Assembly (NCBI RefSeq): GCF_024346055.1
Contig: NZ_JAGQCH010000002.1
Coordinates: forward strand, 62,001 to 126,000
Length of the DNA stretch: 64,000 nt
Direction: 5' to 3'
DNA from: Cyanobium sp. Cruz CV13-4-11
GTDB lineage: Bacteria; Cyanobacteriota; Cyanobacteriia; PCC-6307; Cyanobiaceae
Below, piece after piece: positions 1 to 11,574 of the stretch (the first letter of the stretch is position 1; every line of letters starts with the position of its first letter). The notes below the pieces were generated by a model. It was not told the origin of the DNA. It did not search any database and saw only the letters and a program-made list of their open reading frames with translations. Made by a program: the position numbers and the translations under genes.

Positions 1-20
1 GGGTTGGGGGCCGGGGGGAC

Positions 21-680
21 TCAGCATGGGAGCGCCTCCACCGGACTGGTGGGGTACAGGGGCAGCACCGGCTGCCAGGGGGCGCTCAGGCCGGCGGCGG
101 CGCGGGCGGCACTGAAGCCGAGCAACTGGACCACGTCCTCCGGCAAACACACCTCGGCGGGGTGGATGGGGAAGGGGGCCAGGGCGTCACGGCCTCGGTG
201 CAGCCTCGGGGCCTCCAGCTCGGCCACGCCACCGGGCTGGCCGGGGTCGGCGCCGTAGAGCCCCGCCACCACCCCGCGACGGGGCAGCTCCTGGAGCAAC
301 CAGAAAGGGCCCGCCTCGCTGGGCGGCATGGGCCCGGCGAGCAGACGGCGGGCCATCAGCTGGAAACTGCTGATCCCGTCGAGGGGCAGGGCCAGCTGCT
401 GGGCCAGGGTGCGGGCCAGCACCACCGTCAGGCGGGTGCCGGTGAAACCGCCGGGACCGGTGGCCACCGCCAGGCGTCCCAGCCGGGGCCAGGCGGCGGC
501 CGGCAGCACCGATTCCAGACAGTCGAACAGGCCATTGGAGAGGGAGCGGCCGAGGGGGAAACGCTCCAGCCGCTCCGGCTGCGTGGCCCCGAGTCTCTGC
601 AGCCCCACCCCGAGGCTGTCGCTGGAGCTGTGCAGGGCCAGCAGCCAGGGGCCAGGGTCCGGATCGGGAAAGCCCGTCAT
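21..680 (-). CDS. tsaB: TsaB, tRNA t6A modification partner subunit
   Basis: 219-residue member of the ASKHA-fold TsaB family, which pairs with TsaD (and TsaE) to make N6-threonylcarbamoyladenosine at A37 of ANN-decoding tRNAs. The family signature is visible as GPGGFTGTR at residues 75-83, close to the usual GPGSFTGLR. The same frame stays open far upstream because of high G+C, but the start at 680 is preferred: it overlaps the ycf34 stop as ATGA, a typical translational coupling, and the protein then has normal family length. The C-terminal half is divergent, as is common in TsaB. Confidence 0.85.
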   Translation of the reverse strand: MTGFPDPDPGPWLLALHSSSDSLGVGLQRLGATQPERLERFPLGRSLSNGLFDCLESVLPAAAWPRLGRLAVATGPGGFTGTRLTVVLARTLAQQLALPLDGISSFQLMARRLLAGPMPPSEAGPFWLLQELPRRGVVAGLYGADPGQPGGVAELEAPRLHRGRDALAPFPIHPAEVCLPEDVVQLLGFSAARAAAGLSAPWQPVLPLYPTSPVEALPC

Positions 681-934
681 GTCGGCAGGGGCCCGTCGGG
701 GCAGCAGCGGCGCCAGCGGCCTGGATCGGAGCGGAAGTCGGAGCAGGCCCGCACGTCCCACTCCACCCCGACACTGGCCGCAGCGGCGTCGAGATCGAGC
801 ACCTGCACGTGGATGCGGGGCTGGCGGGGGCTGAAGTCGGGGCTCATGGTGAGGTGGGCGACGCCGTGCTGACGCTCGACCGCGTGGTAGGCCTGACAAC
901 GCTCGACCCAGTGGCAATCCACGCAGATGCACAT
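677..934 (-). CDS. ycf34: Ycf34-family iron-sulfur protein
   Basis: 85-residue protein opening MCICVDCHWVERC, the cysteine-rich start typical of Ycf34 (Cys2, 4, 7, 13), followed by the conserved YHAVE and HLT-PDF segments. Ycf34 is found in cyanobacteria and some plastids and is reported to bind an Fe-S cluster and to influence photosynthetic electron transport. An upstream in-frame start at 961 would add nine residues before the conserved first Met, so 934 is chosen. The stop overlaps the tsaB start by four bases. The start region faces cca on the other strand. Confidence 0.8.
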   Translation of the reverse strand: MCICVDCHWVERCQAYHAVERQHGVAHLTMSPDFSPRQPRIHVQVLDLDAAAASVGVEWDVRACSDFRSDPGRWRRCCPDGPLPT

Positions 935-962
935 GCCGCCACGGCCCAGCAGGGCGCCCATT

Positions 963-2291
963 GTGGCGTGCGAGCCGGGACGTCAAGTCTCGGAACTGTG
1001 GCGGGCCCTGGCACCGGAGCGCTGGCCTGTGGCCCCCCACCGGTTTCCAGCGGGCACAGCCCTGGTGGGCGGGGCGGTCCGGGACGGCCTGCTGGGTCGG
1101 CTGGCGGACCAGCCGGATCTGGACCTGGTGGTGCCCGGCGACGCCATCGAACTGGTCCGGCAGCTGGGGCGGCGCCATGGCGGCACCTGTGTGGTGCTCG
1201 ACCAGGAGCGTTCGATCGCGCGGCTGGTGCTGGAGGGCTGGACGATCGACCTGGCCCGCGGCGCCGGTAACGATCTCACAGCCGATCTGGGCCGCCGCGA
1301 CTACACCGTCAACGCCATCGCCCTGCCCCTGGAGGGGGCGGCCGTGGCCAGCGACGAGGCCGCCGATCTGCAGCTGATCGACCCCTGCGGCGGCCTCGCG
1401 GATCTGGCGGCGCGCCGCATGGTGGCGATCAGTGAAGCCAACCTGCTGGACGACCCCCTGCGGCTGCTGCGGGGGGTGCGGCTGGCCTGCGACCTGGACT
1501 TCAGCATCGAACCAGCCACCTGGGAGCTGATCCGGCGCCACCGCCAGCGGATCTCCGCCGTGGCCGGGGAGAGGGTGCTGGCGGAATTGGAGCGCCTGGC
1601 CGCCTCTGGCGAGGGGCATCGGGGGCTGGCTCAGGCGCTGGAGGCGGGCCTGCTCCAGCCCTGGGGGGCCGCTGACGGCAGCGAGGCGTCGCTGCAGCCC
1701 CTCGGTCCCGAGCGACCGGAAGCCTGCGGCCTCACCCCCGCCGAGGCGGCCTGGGCCCTTCCCCTGGCGCGGCTGGCGGCCGTACTGGATGGCCGGTCCC
1801 TGGAAGGCCTGCGGGCCAGCCGCCGCCTGCAGCAGCGCTGCCAACGGCTGCGCCAATGGCTCGGTTGTCTCCGGCAGACACCCGGGGACACCGGTGCGCT
1901 GGCGCTGGAGACGCTGGCGGAAGCGGAGCGGCTGGCCCTGCAACGCCAGCTGGAGGAGGAGCTGCCCGCCCTGCTGCTGCACCTGGATCCGGCGGCGGCG
2001 CAGCTGGCGCTGCGGCGCTGGCGGGATCCGGCGGATCGCCTGTTCCACCCCCGGCCGCCCCTGGACGGCCGCCGCCTGCAACAGCTGCTGGCCATCGCTC
2101 CGGGCCCCCGTCTCGGCGAGCTGATCGACCACCTCACGGCCGAATGGGCCTTTGGTCGCCTGGGCCTAACAGCAGCAACGGAGACAGCGGAGTTGGCGGA
2201 TCAGGCTTTGGTCGCAGAGGCCGTTGTTGCCGCCCAGTTGTGGCTGGATCGCCGGCGCGAGGCCAAGGAAGCGGACCCACGGCGTGATTAA
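963..2291 (+). CDS. cca: CCA tRNA nucleotidyltransferase / poly(A) polymerase family
   Basis: About 442 residues. The class II nucleotidyltransferase head is clear: GGAVRD near residues 36-41, then the metal-binding DLD near 52-54, and an RRDYTVNAIA segment typical of the family. It adds or repairs the 3' CCA of tRNAs. Some cyanobacteria split CC- and A-addition between two enzymes, so the exact specificity is open. ATG codons at 927 and 933 are in frame but would overlap the divergent ycf34 start, and their residues do not look conserved; the GTG at 963 is preferred with moderate confidence. Confidence 0.85.
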   Translation: MACEPGRQVSELWRALAPERWPVAPHRFPAGTALVGGAVRDGLLGRLADQPDLDLVVPGDAIELVRQLGRRHGGTCVVLDQERSIARLVLEGWTIDLARGAGNDLTADLGRRDYTVNAIALPLEGAAVASDEAADLQLIDPCGGLADLAARRMVAISEANLLDDPLRLLRGVRLACDLDFSIEPATWELIRRHRQRISAVAGERVLAELERLAASGEGHRGLAQALEAGLLQPWGAADGSEASLQPLGPERPEACGLTPAEAAWALPLARLAAVLDGRSLEGLRASRRLQQRCQRLRQWLGCLRQTPGDTGALALETLAEAERLALQRQLEEELPALLLHLDPAAAQLALRRWRDPADRLFHPRPPLDGRRLQQLLAIAPGPRLGELIDHLTAEWAFGRLGLTAATETAELADQALVAEAVVAAQLWLDRRREAKEADPRRD

Positions 2292-2358
2292 CTGCTGGAT
2301 GCAATGGCGCGATCGCACCGCCTGCCAGAGTTTTTCCTTTTCCCGAGCCCCCTCCCCC

Positions 2359-2787
2359 ATGAGCGTTCGTCTCTATGTCGGCAACCTGCCGCAAACCTTT
2401 GATGCCAAAGAGCTGGAAGCTCTCTTCTCGAGCGTGGGAGAGGGGGTGCGCTTCAAGGCCGTGAACGACCGGGAGACCGGCGGCTGCCGGGGCTTCGGCT
2501 TCGCCAACGTTGAGGATCTGGCCCAGGCCGAGGCGGTGATCGCCCAGCTCAACGGCAAGGACTTCGGCGGCAGCACCCTGCGCATTGAGATTTCCGAGCA
2601 GCGCCGTGACAGCCGCCCAGCCGCCGGCGCCGACCGTCGTCCCGGCAGCGCCCCGACGCCCGCCCGCAAAAGCGTCAACAAGGTGGTCCATGCCGACGCC
2701 GTCGGCGAAGGTGCCCCCGATCCCCGCTGGGCCGGCGAACTGGCCAAGCTCAAGAACCTGCTGGCCAACCAGAAGGCCGCGGTCTGA
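2359..2787 (+). CDS. Cyanobacterial RRM RNA-binding protein
   Basis: 142 residues: a single RNA recognition motif at about residues 3-82 with RNP2 (LYVGNL, 5-10) and RNP1 (RGFGFAN, 44-50), then an Arg/Pro/Ala-rich linker and a short helical tail. This is the architecture of the cyanobacterial Rbp family, single-RRM proteins that bind RNA and in several species are cold-induced or involved in mRNA localisation. The ATG at 2359 places the RRM at the very N terminus, as in the family; the frame is open further upstream without similarity. Confidence 0.85.
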   Translation: MSVRLYVGNLPQTFDAKELEALFSSVGEGVRFKAVNDRETGGCRGFGFANVEDLAQAEAVIAQLNGKDFGGSTLRIEISEQRRDSRPAAGADRRPGSAPTPARKSVNKVVHADAVGEGAPDPRWAGELAKLKNLLANQKAAV

Positions 2788-2888
2788 ACATCTGGCCCGC
2801 TGGGAGCAGCGGCTGAATGGAGGCCAGCCCATCCGTGGGGGATTTGGCAGGGCATGACCCCAATCCAAGTCCACGGTGATCAGCCGCG

Positions 2889-3851
2889 ATGCCCTCCTCA
2901 GCCTCTGCCATCGGCGACTTCATTTTCCCGGCGGACTGGCTGGGCTCCTGGCAATGGCAGTCGGAATCCGTCAGCTATGTCTGCGGCAGGGCCGCTGTGC
3001 AACACCCTCCCGGGGCGTTGCCCGTACTGCTGATCCATGGCTTCGGCGCCTGCAAGGAACACTGGCGGCACAACCTGCCGCCCCTATCCCGCCAGCGTCC
3101 CGTCTTCGCCATTGATCTGGTTGGCTTTGGGGCCAGTAGTAAGCCGCCTTCCCGCCTCGAGGGGGAGCCGGAGGACGTCCTGGCCCTGCGCTATGGCATC
3201 GACCTGTGGGCCGACCAGGTGGCTGCCTTCGTGCGGGAGGTGATCGGCACGCCGGTTCAGCTCGTCGGCAATTCGATCGGGGGCGTCGTGGCCCTCGCCG
3301 CAGCCGCCAGGCTCGGCGACGACGTGGGCCAGGTGATCCTGATCGACTGCGCCCAGCGCAGCCTGGACGACCGCCGCCTGAGCGAGCAGCCCCCCCTGGG
3401 CCGGATCGGCCGGCCGCTGCTGAAGCGCCTGGTGCGGCAGCGCTGGCTGACGGGCAGTCTGTTCCGCTGGGTGGCCAATCCCGGCGTGATCCGCAGGATT
3501 CTGGGCGCCGCCTACCCCTCCGGCGAGGGCGTCGACGACCAACTGGTGCAGCTGCTGCTGACCCCGGCCCTCAGCCCCGGTGCCGAGGAGAGCTTCCGAG
3601 GTTTCATCAATCTTTTCCGCGATCGGCTCGCCCCTGACATGCTGGCGGAACTGACCATTCCGGTCCGGCTGCTCTGGGGGGAAGCGGATCCATGGGAGCC
3701 GGTCGACGAGGCCCGGCGCTGGGCCAGAACCTTTGCTGCCGTGCGCGAACTGCGGATCCTGCCCGGCCTCGGCCATTGCCCCCACGACGAGAATCCCTCC
3801 GTAGTGAACCCGGTGCTGGAGGAGTGGCTGGCGCTGGGGGATCAGCCCTGA
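2889..3851 (+). CDS. Alpha/beta-hydrolase fold protein
   Basis: 320 residues with a complete alpha/beta-hydrolase layout: oxyanion-hole HGFGA near 50-54, nucleophile elbow GNSIGG (Ser129), acid near Asp268 (GEADPWEP) and His297 (GLGHCPHDE). The sequence resembles the cyanobacterial and plastid group of esterase-like hydrolases, some linked to chlorophyll or lipid turnover, but substrate cannot be read from sequence. It lies alone between the RRM gene and the convergent crtB. Confidence 0.8.
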   Translation: MPSSASAIGDFIFPADWLGSWQWQSESVSYVCGRAAVQHPPGALPVLLIHGFGACKEHWRHNLPPLSRQRPVFAIDLVGFGASSKPPSRLEGEPEDVLALRYGIDLWADQVAAFVREVIGTPVQLVGNSIGGVVALAAAARLGDDVGQVILIDCAQRSLDDRRLSEQPPLGRIGRPLLKRLVRQRWLTGSLFRWVANPGVIRRILGAAYPSGEGVDDQLVQLLLTPALSPGAEESFRGFINLFRDRLAPDMLAELTIPVRLLWGEADPWEPVDEARRWARTFAAVRELRILPGLGHCPHDENPSVVNPVLEEWLALGDQP

Positions 3852-3887
3852 GGGAGACCGAAGCCGGCGAGTCGCTGGAACGCCGCT

Positions 3888-6331
<2,444 letters not shown>

Positions 6332-6332
6332 C

Positions 6333-6338
6333 TAAAGT
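6333..6338 (+). promoter_or_regulatory. Putative -10 box of ndhM
   Basis: TAAAGT preceded by CC, about 60 bases upstream of the ndhM start, in the 164-base gap between the divergent pds and ndhM genes. Same CCTAnnnT pattern as at ndhF and ndhH. Confidence 0.4.
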
Positions 6339-6399
6339 CCTGGGAGCACTCAACGGGTGCCGCCCCCTCCCCCGTATTCCCGCCCCCGAGGCCCAGCCC

Positions 6400-6747
6400 A
6401 TGGTCGAGACGCTGCTCAAGTCCACCACCCGCCACATCCGTCTGTTCACGGCGCGGGTTGAGAACGACGATCTGATCCCCGACCCGGATCAGCTGACCCT
6501 GGACATCGATCCCGACAACGAGTTCCTCTGGGACGAGGCGGCCCTGGAGAAGGTGCGTGGCCAGTTCAAGGCGCTGGTGGCGGCCCAGGCCGGCCAGGAA
6601 CTGAGCGACTACAGCCTGCGCCGCATCGGCTCCGAACTCGAGGGACTCGTCCGGCAGATGCTCCAGGCCGCCGAGGTGAGCTACAACCCCGAGGCCAGGG
6701 TGCTGAACTACTCGATGGGCCTGCCCCGCAGCCCGGAAACGCTGTGA
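6400..6747 (+). CDS. ndhM: NDH-1 complex subunit NdhM
   Basis: 115 residues matching the cyanobacterial/plastid-specific NdhM family (conserved [15 protein letters not shown] opening and the C-terminal [13 protein letters not shown]). NdhM is an oxygenic-photosynthesis-specific peripheral subunit near the NDH-1 hydrophilic arm, which takes electrons from ferredoxin for cyclic flow and respiration. The stop overlaps the GTG start of the next gene by four bases. Confidence 0.95.
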   Translation: MVETLLKSTTRHIRLFTARVENDDLIPDPDQLTLDIDPDNEFLWDEAALEKVRGQFKALVAAQAGQELSDYSLRRIGSELEGLVRQMLQAAEVSYNPEARVLNYSMGLPRSPETL

Positions 6748-7469
6748 CCCGCTCCCGCAGCAGTGGCGGCTCGCGGCCGGACCGCTACGACCCGCGGGCC
6801 GATCGGTACGACGAGCCCATGGAGCAGCGAACAGACCGCTTCGCCACGGGCTACGGACGCCGGGACGACCCCCGCACCGGGGCCAAGGGGCGTCGGGAGA
6901 TGAACGGCGGTGGTGGTGGCGGGCGCCCCCCCTCCGGCAACGGCGGTGGCCCGCCGGGCGGCGGTGGCCCCAACATTCAGCTGAATGTGGCCACCGTGGC
7001 GGTGTTGGCGGGGGTGCTGGTGGTGGGCATCGGCATCGGCAGCGCCGTGACCAGCACCACCCAGGGCAACCAGGGCAACATCGCCAGCGCCCAGCAGCTC
7101 GACATGGCGGTGCCCGACCCCGAATTCTGCAAGCAGTGGGGGGCCAGCGCCTTCGTGATGGACATTGAGCTGTACACCACGATGAACCCGAGCAGCAGCT
7201 TCGTGACCCAGCCCACCCTCCAGCCCGGCTGCGTCATTCGCCGGGAGAACTGGTCGGTGCTGCAGAAGGAAGGGGCGGTGACCGCCGAGCAGATGCGCCA
7301 GTGCAAGCAGCGCATGAACACCTTCGCCTACATCGGCTCGGTGCGCGACAAACCGATCGTGCGCTGCGTCTATCAGACCGACATCACCGGCAACAAATTC
7401 CAGACCCGGGGGGTCGCCGGCGCCGCCGACGACGCCGTGGGCATCACACCGGAGGCCGATCAGTTCTGA
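6744..7469 (+). CDS. DUF3172 membrane-anchored protein
   Basis: 241 residues, GTG start inside the ndhM stop (GTGA). Layout: Arg/Asp/Tyr-rich N terminus (1-50), a Gly/Pro-rich low-complexity linker (55-76), one membrane segment (about 81-102), then a conserved soluble DUF3172 domain with four cysteines (in [23 protein letters not shown] and VRCVYQT). The family is cyanobacterial and has no established function; fixed linkage to ndhM suggests a photosynthetic-membrane role, an inference only. The 3' end overlaps the convergent rbcR by 26 bases. Confidence 0.8.
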   Translation: MTRSRSSGGSRPDRYDPRADRYDEPMEQRTDRFATGYGRRDDPRTGAKGRREMNGGGGGGRPPSGNGGGPPGGGGPNIQLNVATVAVLAGVLVVGIGIGSAVTSTTQGNQGNIASAQQLDMAVPDPEFCKQWGASAFVMDIELYTTMNPSSSFVTQPTLQPGCVIRRENWSVLQKEGAVTAEQMRQCKQRMNTFAYIGSVRDKPIVRCVYQTDITGNKFQTRGVAGAADDAVGITPEADQF

Positions 7470-8445
7470 GCCCGTTGCGCTCGGCCAGCCCCGGTGAGGC
7501 CTGCGCCTGGCGCAGGGGGCTGTCCGGGCTGGCGAACACCGGCAGCACTTCACGGCGGAAGGCGTCGGCGGCCCGCGAGCAGTAGCGGGCGGGATGGGTG
7601 ATCAGCTTCAGCTGGCGCCGCACCATCAGGTCGGCCACCTGGGGGCGGTACAGGGTGCCGGCGGCCAGCTCCCTCTCGATCGACACCACCGGCAGGAACG
7701 CCGCCCCCAGGCCCGCCTGGACGGCGTTCTTGATGGCCTCGAAGGAGTTGAGCTCCATCTCGATCTTGAGCCGCTGCACGTCGAGCTTGGAGCGGCTCAG
7801 CAGCTGGTCCACCATCTTGCGGGTGGTGGACTGGGCGTCGAGGCAGACGAAGCCCAGGCGGTAGAGGTCGTCCTTGGTGAGCTCGGGCAGGCGGGCGAGG
7901 GGGTGCTTGGGGGGCAGCACCAGGGCCAGCTCGTCGTTGGCGTAGGGCACCACCTGCAGCAGGTCGTTGAGGTCCGCCGGCAGCTCGCCGCCGATGATCG
8001 CCAGGTCGATCTGGCCGTTGGCCACGCTCCAACCGGTGCGGCGGGTGCTGTGCACCTGCAGCTGCACCGCCACGTCGGGGTACTTCTGGCGGAACAGGCC
8101 GATCATGCGGGGCATCAGGTAGGTGCCCGTCGTCTGGCTCGCCCCCACCACCAGGGAGCCACCGCGCAGGTTGTGGAGGTCATCGAGGGCCCGGCAGGCC
8201 TCCTGGCACTGGCTCAGGATCCGGTCGCAGTAGCTGAGCAGCAGGTGGCCGGCCTCGGTGAGCTGGGCCTTGCGGCCACCGCGGTCGAACAACGAGACAT
8301 CCAGCTGCTTCTCCAGGTTCTGGATCTGCAGGCTCACCGCCGGCTGGGTAACGTAGAGGCTGTCGGCCGCCTTCTTGAAGCTGCCCTCACTGGCGATGGC
8401 CCGCAGGATGCGGAGCTGGTCGAGGGTGAAAGGCAGATCTGCCAT
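7444..8445 (-). CDS. rbcR: LysR-family regulator, RbcR type
   Basis: 333 residues. An N-terminal winged helix-turn-helix (about 6-65; [18 protein letters not shown] and [10 protein letters not shown]) and a periplasmic-binding-like effector domain (from about 95). The N terminus matches the cyanobacterial RbcR/Ycf30 group, which controls RuBisCO and carbon-fixation genes in response to metabolite or redox signals, rather than the CmpR/NdhR group, but paralogues are similar. Nearest ndh and carotenoid genes suggest no direct operon link. Ends convergently inside DUF3172. Confidence 0.8.
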   Translation of the reverse strand: MADLPFTLDQLRILRAIASEGSFKKAADSLYVTQPAVSLQIQNLEKQLDVSLFDRGGRKAQLTEAGHLLLSYCDRILSQCQEACRALDDLHNLRGGSLVVGASQTTGTYLMPRMIGLFRQKYPDVAVQLQVHSTRRTGWSVANGQIDLAIIGGELPADLNDLLQVVPYANDELALVLPPKHPLARLPELTKDDLYRLGFVCLDAQSTTRKMVDQLLSRSKLDVQRLKIEMELNSFEAIKNAVQAGLGAAFLPVVSIERELAAGTLYRPQVADLMVRRQLKLITHPARYCSRAADAFRREVLPVFASPDSPLRQAQASPGLAERNGLRTDRPPV

Positions 8446-8498
8446 GGGTCGGGGAGGCCTCGGGGGGACCGTTCGCCGGAGCCGGCAGGCCGAGCGGA

Positions 8499-8504
8499 AC
8501 TCTA
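8499..8504 (-). promoter_or_regulatory. Putative -10 box of rbcR
   Basis: TAGAGT on the minus strand, 53 bases before the rbcR start, in the 119-base divergent gap shared with the NnrU-like gene. Confidence 0.35.
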
Positions 8505-8564
8505 GGGGGCTCGCCCGGTGGCAAGAATCGACCTGTCACATCCGCTCCAGGACGCCGCTCCCCC

Positions 8565-9317
8565 ATGCCCTCGCTTCCCCTGCTATTGGCGGGCCCCCAG
8601 CACAGCAGCGTGGTGATGCTGGCCTTGCTGGTGCTCTTCGCCCTGATCCACAGCGGCGGGGCCTCGCTGAGGGTCTGGGGGGAGGCGAGGATCGGGCCCC
8701 GGCTCTGGCGGCTGCTGTTCGCCGGGCTCAGCATTCCTTCCGCGGTGGTGGTGGTGGGCTACTTCCTCGCCCACCGCTACGACGGGGTCAGGCTCTGGAA
8801 CCTGCAGTACCAGCCCTGGGTGGTGCCGCTGGTCTGGACCGGCACGGCCATCAGCTTTCTGTTCCTGTATCCGGCCACCTACAACCTGCTGGAGATCCCG
8901 GCGGTGCTGAAGCCCCAGGTGCGCCTCTACGCCACCGGGATCATCCGGGTGAGCCGCCATCCCCAGGCCGTGGGCCAGGTGCTCTGGTGCGCCACCCACC
9001 TGCTCTGGATCGGCACCAGCTTCACCCTGGTCGCCTGCTTGGGACTGATCGGCCACCACCTGTTCGCCGTCTGGAACGGGGACCGGCGCCTGCGCCACCG
9101 CTTCGGCGCCGCCTTCGAGGAGCTGCGGGCCTCCACGTCGGTGCTGCCCTTCGCCGCCGTGCTGGACGGCCGCCAGACGCTGGTGGCGATGGAATTCCTG
9201 CGGCCCTCCCAGTTGGGCATCGCCATCGCCATCGGCGTCTTCTGGTGGGCCCACCGCTGGATCGGCCTCGGCGCCACCACCTTCTCGCGCACGGCCCTCG
9301 CCCACTGGCTGGGCTGA
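8565..9317 (+). CDS. NnrU / Z-ISO-like integral membrane protein
   Basis: 250 residues with about six hydrophobic segments and the NnrU-family core (LFALIHSGGASLR, TGIIRVSRHPQAVGQVLWC, ..VFAVWNGDRRL). The family includes plant Z-ISO, the haem-dependent 15-cis-zeta-carotene isomerase, and bacterial NnrU. Its location 2.3 kb from pds-crtB is consistent with a carotenoid-isomerase role but does not prove it. Conserved His residues (HSGG, SRHPQ, ATHLLW, GHHLF) could be haem ligands. Confidence 0.75.
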   Translation: MPSLPLLLAGPQHSSVVMLALLVLFALIHSGGASLRVWGEARIGPRLWRLLFAGLSIPSAVVVVGYFLAHRYDGVRLWNLQYQPWVVPLVWTGTAISFLFLYPATYNLLEIPAVLKPQVRLYATGIIRVSRHPQAVGQVLWCATHLLWIGTSFTLVACLGLIGHHLFAVWNGDRRLRHRFGAAFEELRASTSVLPFAAVLDGRQTLVAMEFLRPSQLGIAIAIGVFWWAHRWIGLGATTFSRTALAHWLG

Positions 9318-9387
9318 AGCTGCCGCCAGCCGGCGGAGGTCGATGGGCAGGCCCCCACAGAGCCGGAGCCAGGCGGGCGAGCCTGCC

Positions 9388-9393
9388 TAAACT
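9388..9393 (+). promoter_or_regulatory. Putative -10 box of ndhF
   Basis: TAAACT preceded by GCC, 21 bases upstream of the ndhF start; the closest match in the gap to the recurrent CCTAnnnT element. Confidence 0.4.
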
Positions 9394-9414
9394 CCGGCCA
9401 ACAGAGCCTCCAGG

Positions 9415-11436
9415 ATGCCCTCCGCTTCCGAACTTGCCTGGTTGATCCCGGTGCTTCCCCTGCTGGGGGCCTGCCTCACCGGCCTGGGGCTGATCACTTT
9501 CAACCGCACCGTCAACCGCCTGCGCAAGCCGGTGGCCCTGCTGCTCATCACCTCCGTGGGCATGGCGGCGGTGCTCAGCTTCGCGATCCTGGCCGAGCAG
9601 CTGGCCGGAGCCGGCCCCAGGGAGGTCCTCTTCGACTGGGCCGGCGCCGGCACCTTCCACCTGCAGATGGGCTTCCGCGTCGACGCCCTCGGGGCCGTGA
9701 TGCTGTCGCTGGTCACCACCATCGCCCTGCTGGTGATGGTCTATTCCGACGGCTACATGGCCCACGACAAGGGCTACGTCCGTTTCTTCACCTATCTGGC
9801 CCTGTTCAGCAGCTCGATGCTCGGGCTGGTGATCAGCCCCAACCTGCTCGAGATCTACGTGTTCTGGGAGCTGGTGGGCATGTGCTCCTACCTGCTGGTG
9901 GGTTTCTGGTACGACCGCGACGGCGCCGCCAACGCGGCCCAGAAGGCCTTCGTGGTCAACCGGGTGGGCGACTTCGGCCTGCTGCTCGGCATCCTTGGCC
10001 TGTTCTGGGCCACAGGCAGCTTCGGCTTCGAGGAGATCGGTGAACGGCTTTCCGCCGCCGTGGCGGGAGGCGGCCTGCCCACCGGGGTAGCCGTACTGCT
10101 CTGCTTGCTGGTCTTCATGGGCCCGATGGCCAAGTCGGCCCAGTTCCCCCTGCACGTGTGGCTGCCCGATGCCATGGAGGGACCCACCCCCATCTCGGCC
10201 CTGATCCATGCGGCCACCATGGTGGCGGCCGGCGTCTTCCTGGTGGCCCGCCTGCAGCCGGTCTACGGGCCCTTCCCGCAGGTTCAGCTGGTGATCGCCG
10301 TGATCGGCACCATCACGTTGTTCCTGGGGGCCTCGATCGCCCTCACCCAGATGGATCTGAAGAAGGGCCTGGCCTACAGCACCGTCTCCCAGCTGGGCTA
10401 CATGATGCTGGCCATGGGCTGCGGCGCCCCGCTGGCGGGCATGTTCCACCTGGTCACCCACGCCTTCTTCAAGGCGATGCTGTTCCTCGGCTCCGGCTCG
10501 GTGATCCATGCCATGGAGGAGGTGGTGGGCCACGAGCCCGTGCTGGCCCAGGACATGCGCCTGATGGGCGGCCTCCGGAAGCACATGCCGATCACCTCCG
10601 CCACCTTCCTGATCGGTTGCATCGCGATCAGCGGCATCCCCCCCCTGGCGGGTTTCTGGAGCAAGGACGAGATCCTCGGGCAGGCCTTCAACAGCTTCCC
10701 GCTGCTCTGGGCCATGGGCTTCCTGACCGCCGGGATGACCGCCTTCTACATGTTCCGCCTCTACTTCCTCACCTTCGAGGGCCCCTTCCGCGGCCTGGAC
10801 GCCGGCCTCCGCGCCCAGCTGCTCAGCGCGGCGGGCCAGCCCCCGGAGGCCACGGGAGAGTCCACCGAAGACGGCCACCACGGCCACGCCAGCCATCCCC
10901 ACGAATCGGGCTGGCAGATGGCCGCCCCCCTGGTGGTGCTGGCGGTGCCTTCGGTGCTGATCGGCCTGCTCGGCACCCCCTGGAACAGCCGCTTCGGCAA
11001 CCTCGTCGATCCCGTCGAGGCCGCCGAGGTGGCCGAACATTTCAGCTGGGGGGACTTCCTGCCCCTGGCCGGCGCTTCGGTCGCCATCTCCAGCCTCGGC
11101 ATCGGCCTGGCCGTGCTGGCCTACGCCCTGCACCGCATCGACCTCGGCACCGCCGTGGCGGGTCGCTTCCCGGCGATCAACCGCTTCCTGGCCAACAAGT
11201 GGTACCTCGATGCCATCAACGAGAAGCTCTTCGTGCAGGGCAGCCGCCGGCTGGCCCGCCAGGTGCTCGACGTCGACTCCAAGGTGGTGGATGGGGTGGT
11301 CAACCTCACCGGCCTGCTCACCCTCGGCAGCGGCGAGGGCCTCAAGTACTTCGAAACCGGCCGCGTCCAGTTCTATGCCCTGATCGTGTTCGGCGGGGTC
11401 ATCGGCCTAGTGCTTCTTTTCAGCGCCTTCGGCTGA
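9415..11436 (+). CDS. ndhF: NDH-1 subunit 5 (NdhF)
   Basis: 673 residues, NuoL/NdhF antiporter-like proton-pumping subunit with many membrane helices. The proton_antipo_N region ([26 protein letters not shown]) and the central antiporter domain ([22 protein letters not shown], residues about 246-267) are clear. A His-rich loop ([15 protein letters not shown], near 482-496) interrupts the C-terminal half, and a long C-terminal helix region follows. With ndhD downstream it forms an F1/D1-type pair used in respiratory and cyclic NDH-1, rather than the CO2-uptake F3/D3 pair, judged by the pairing only. Confidence 0.95.
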   Translation: MPSASELAWLIPVLPLLGACLTGLGLITFNRTVNRLRKPVALLLITSVGMAAVLSFAILAEQLAGAGPREVLFDWAGAGTFHLQMGFRVDALGAVMLSLVTTIALLVMVYSDGYMAHDKGYVRFFTYLALFSSSMLGLVISPNLLEIYVFWELVGMCSYLLVGFWYDRDGAANAAQKAFVVNRVGDFGLLLGILGLFWATGSFGFEEIGERLSAAVAGGGLPTGVAVLLCLLVFMGPMAKSAQFPLHVWLPDAMEGPTPISALIHAATMVAAGVFLVARLQPVYGPFPQVQLVIAVIGTITLFLGASIALTQMDLKKGLAYSTVSQLGYMMLAMGCGAPLAGMFHLVTHAFFKAMLFLGSGSVIHAMEEVVGHEPVLAQDMRLMGGLRKHMPITSATFLIGCIAISGIPPLAGFWSKDEILGQAFNSFPLLWAMGFLTAGMTAFYMFRLYFLTFEGPFRGLDAGLRAQLLSAAGQPPEATGESTEDGHHGHASHPHESGWQMAAPLVVLAVPSVLIGLLGTPWNSRFGNLVDPVEAAEVAEHFSWGDFLPLAGASVAISSLGIGLAVLAYALHRIDLGTAVAGRFPAINRFLANKWYLDAINEKLFVQGSRRLARQVLDVDSKVVDGVVNLTGLLTLGSGEGLKYFETGRVQFYALIVFGGVIGLVLLFSAFG

Positions 11437-11523
11437 GTCGAGGCCAGGCCGTCCCCCAACCGGACCGGGCCCCGCTGTGTGTGACAACGCCCATCCGGTG
11501 GGTGGGGCGGAGGCGAGGATTTC

Positions 11524-11529
11524 TACACT
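11524..11529 (+). promoter_or_regulatory. Putative -10 box of ndhD
   Basis: TACACT 26 bases upstream of the GTG at 11555 and only 10 bases before the ATG of a short frame at 11539. If used, the transcript would start at about 11535-11537, so ndhD would have a very short leader. Confidence 0.4.
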
Positions 11530-11538
11530 CCGGCCAGA

Positions 11539-11574
11539 TGGACAGCACCGTTCTGTGCCTTTTCCCTGGCTGAG
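11539..11574 (+). other. Short overlapping reading frame at the ndhD start
   Basis: ATG followed by ten codons and TGA, reading [11 protein letters not shown], in a different frame from ndhD and straddling the likely GTG start at 11555. It begins almost at the predicted transcription start, so it could be a leaderless leader peptide, or it could be the relic of an original ndhD start now out of frame. Nothing in the peptide is recognisable. Confidence 0.25.

Noticed and set aside
21-2132. A 703-codon minus-strand frame spanning tsaB and antisense to cca
   Set aside because: Only its last 219 codons match a family (TsaB); the rest is Gln/Arg/Pro-rich antisense typical of very high G+C coding DNA.
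9022-11133. Long minus-strand open frame opposite ndhF
   Set aside because: His/Gln/Gly-rich sequence with no family resemblance, fully antisense to a clear NdhF gene.
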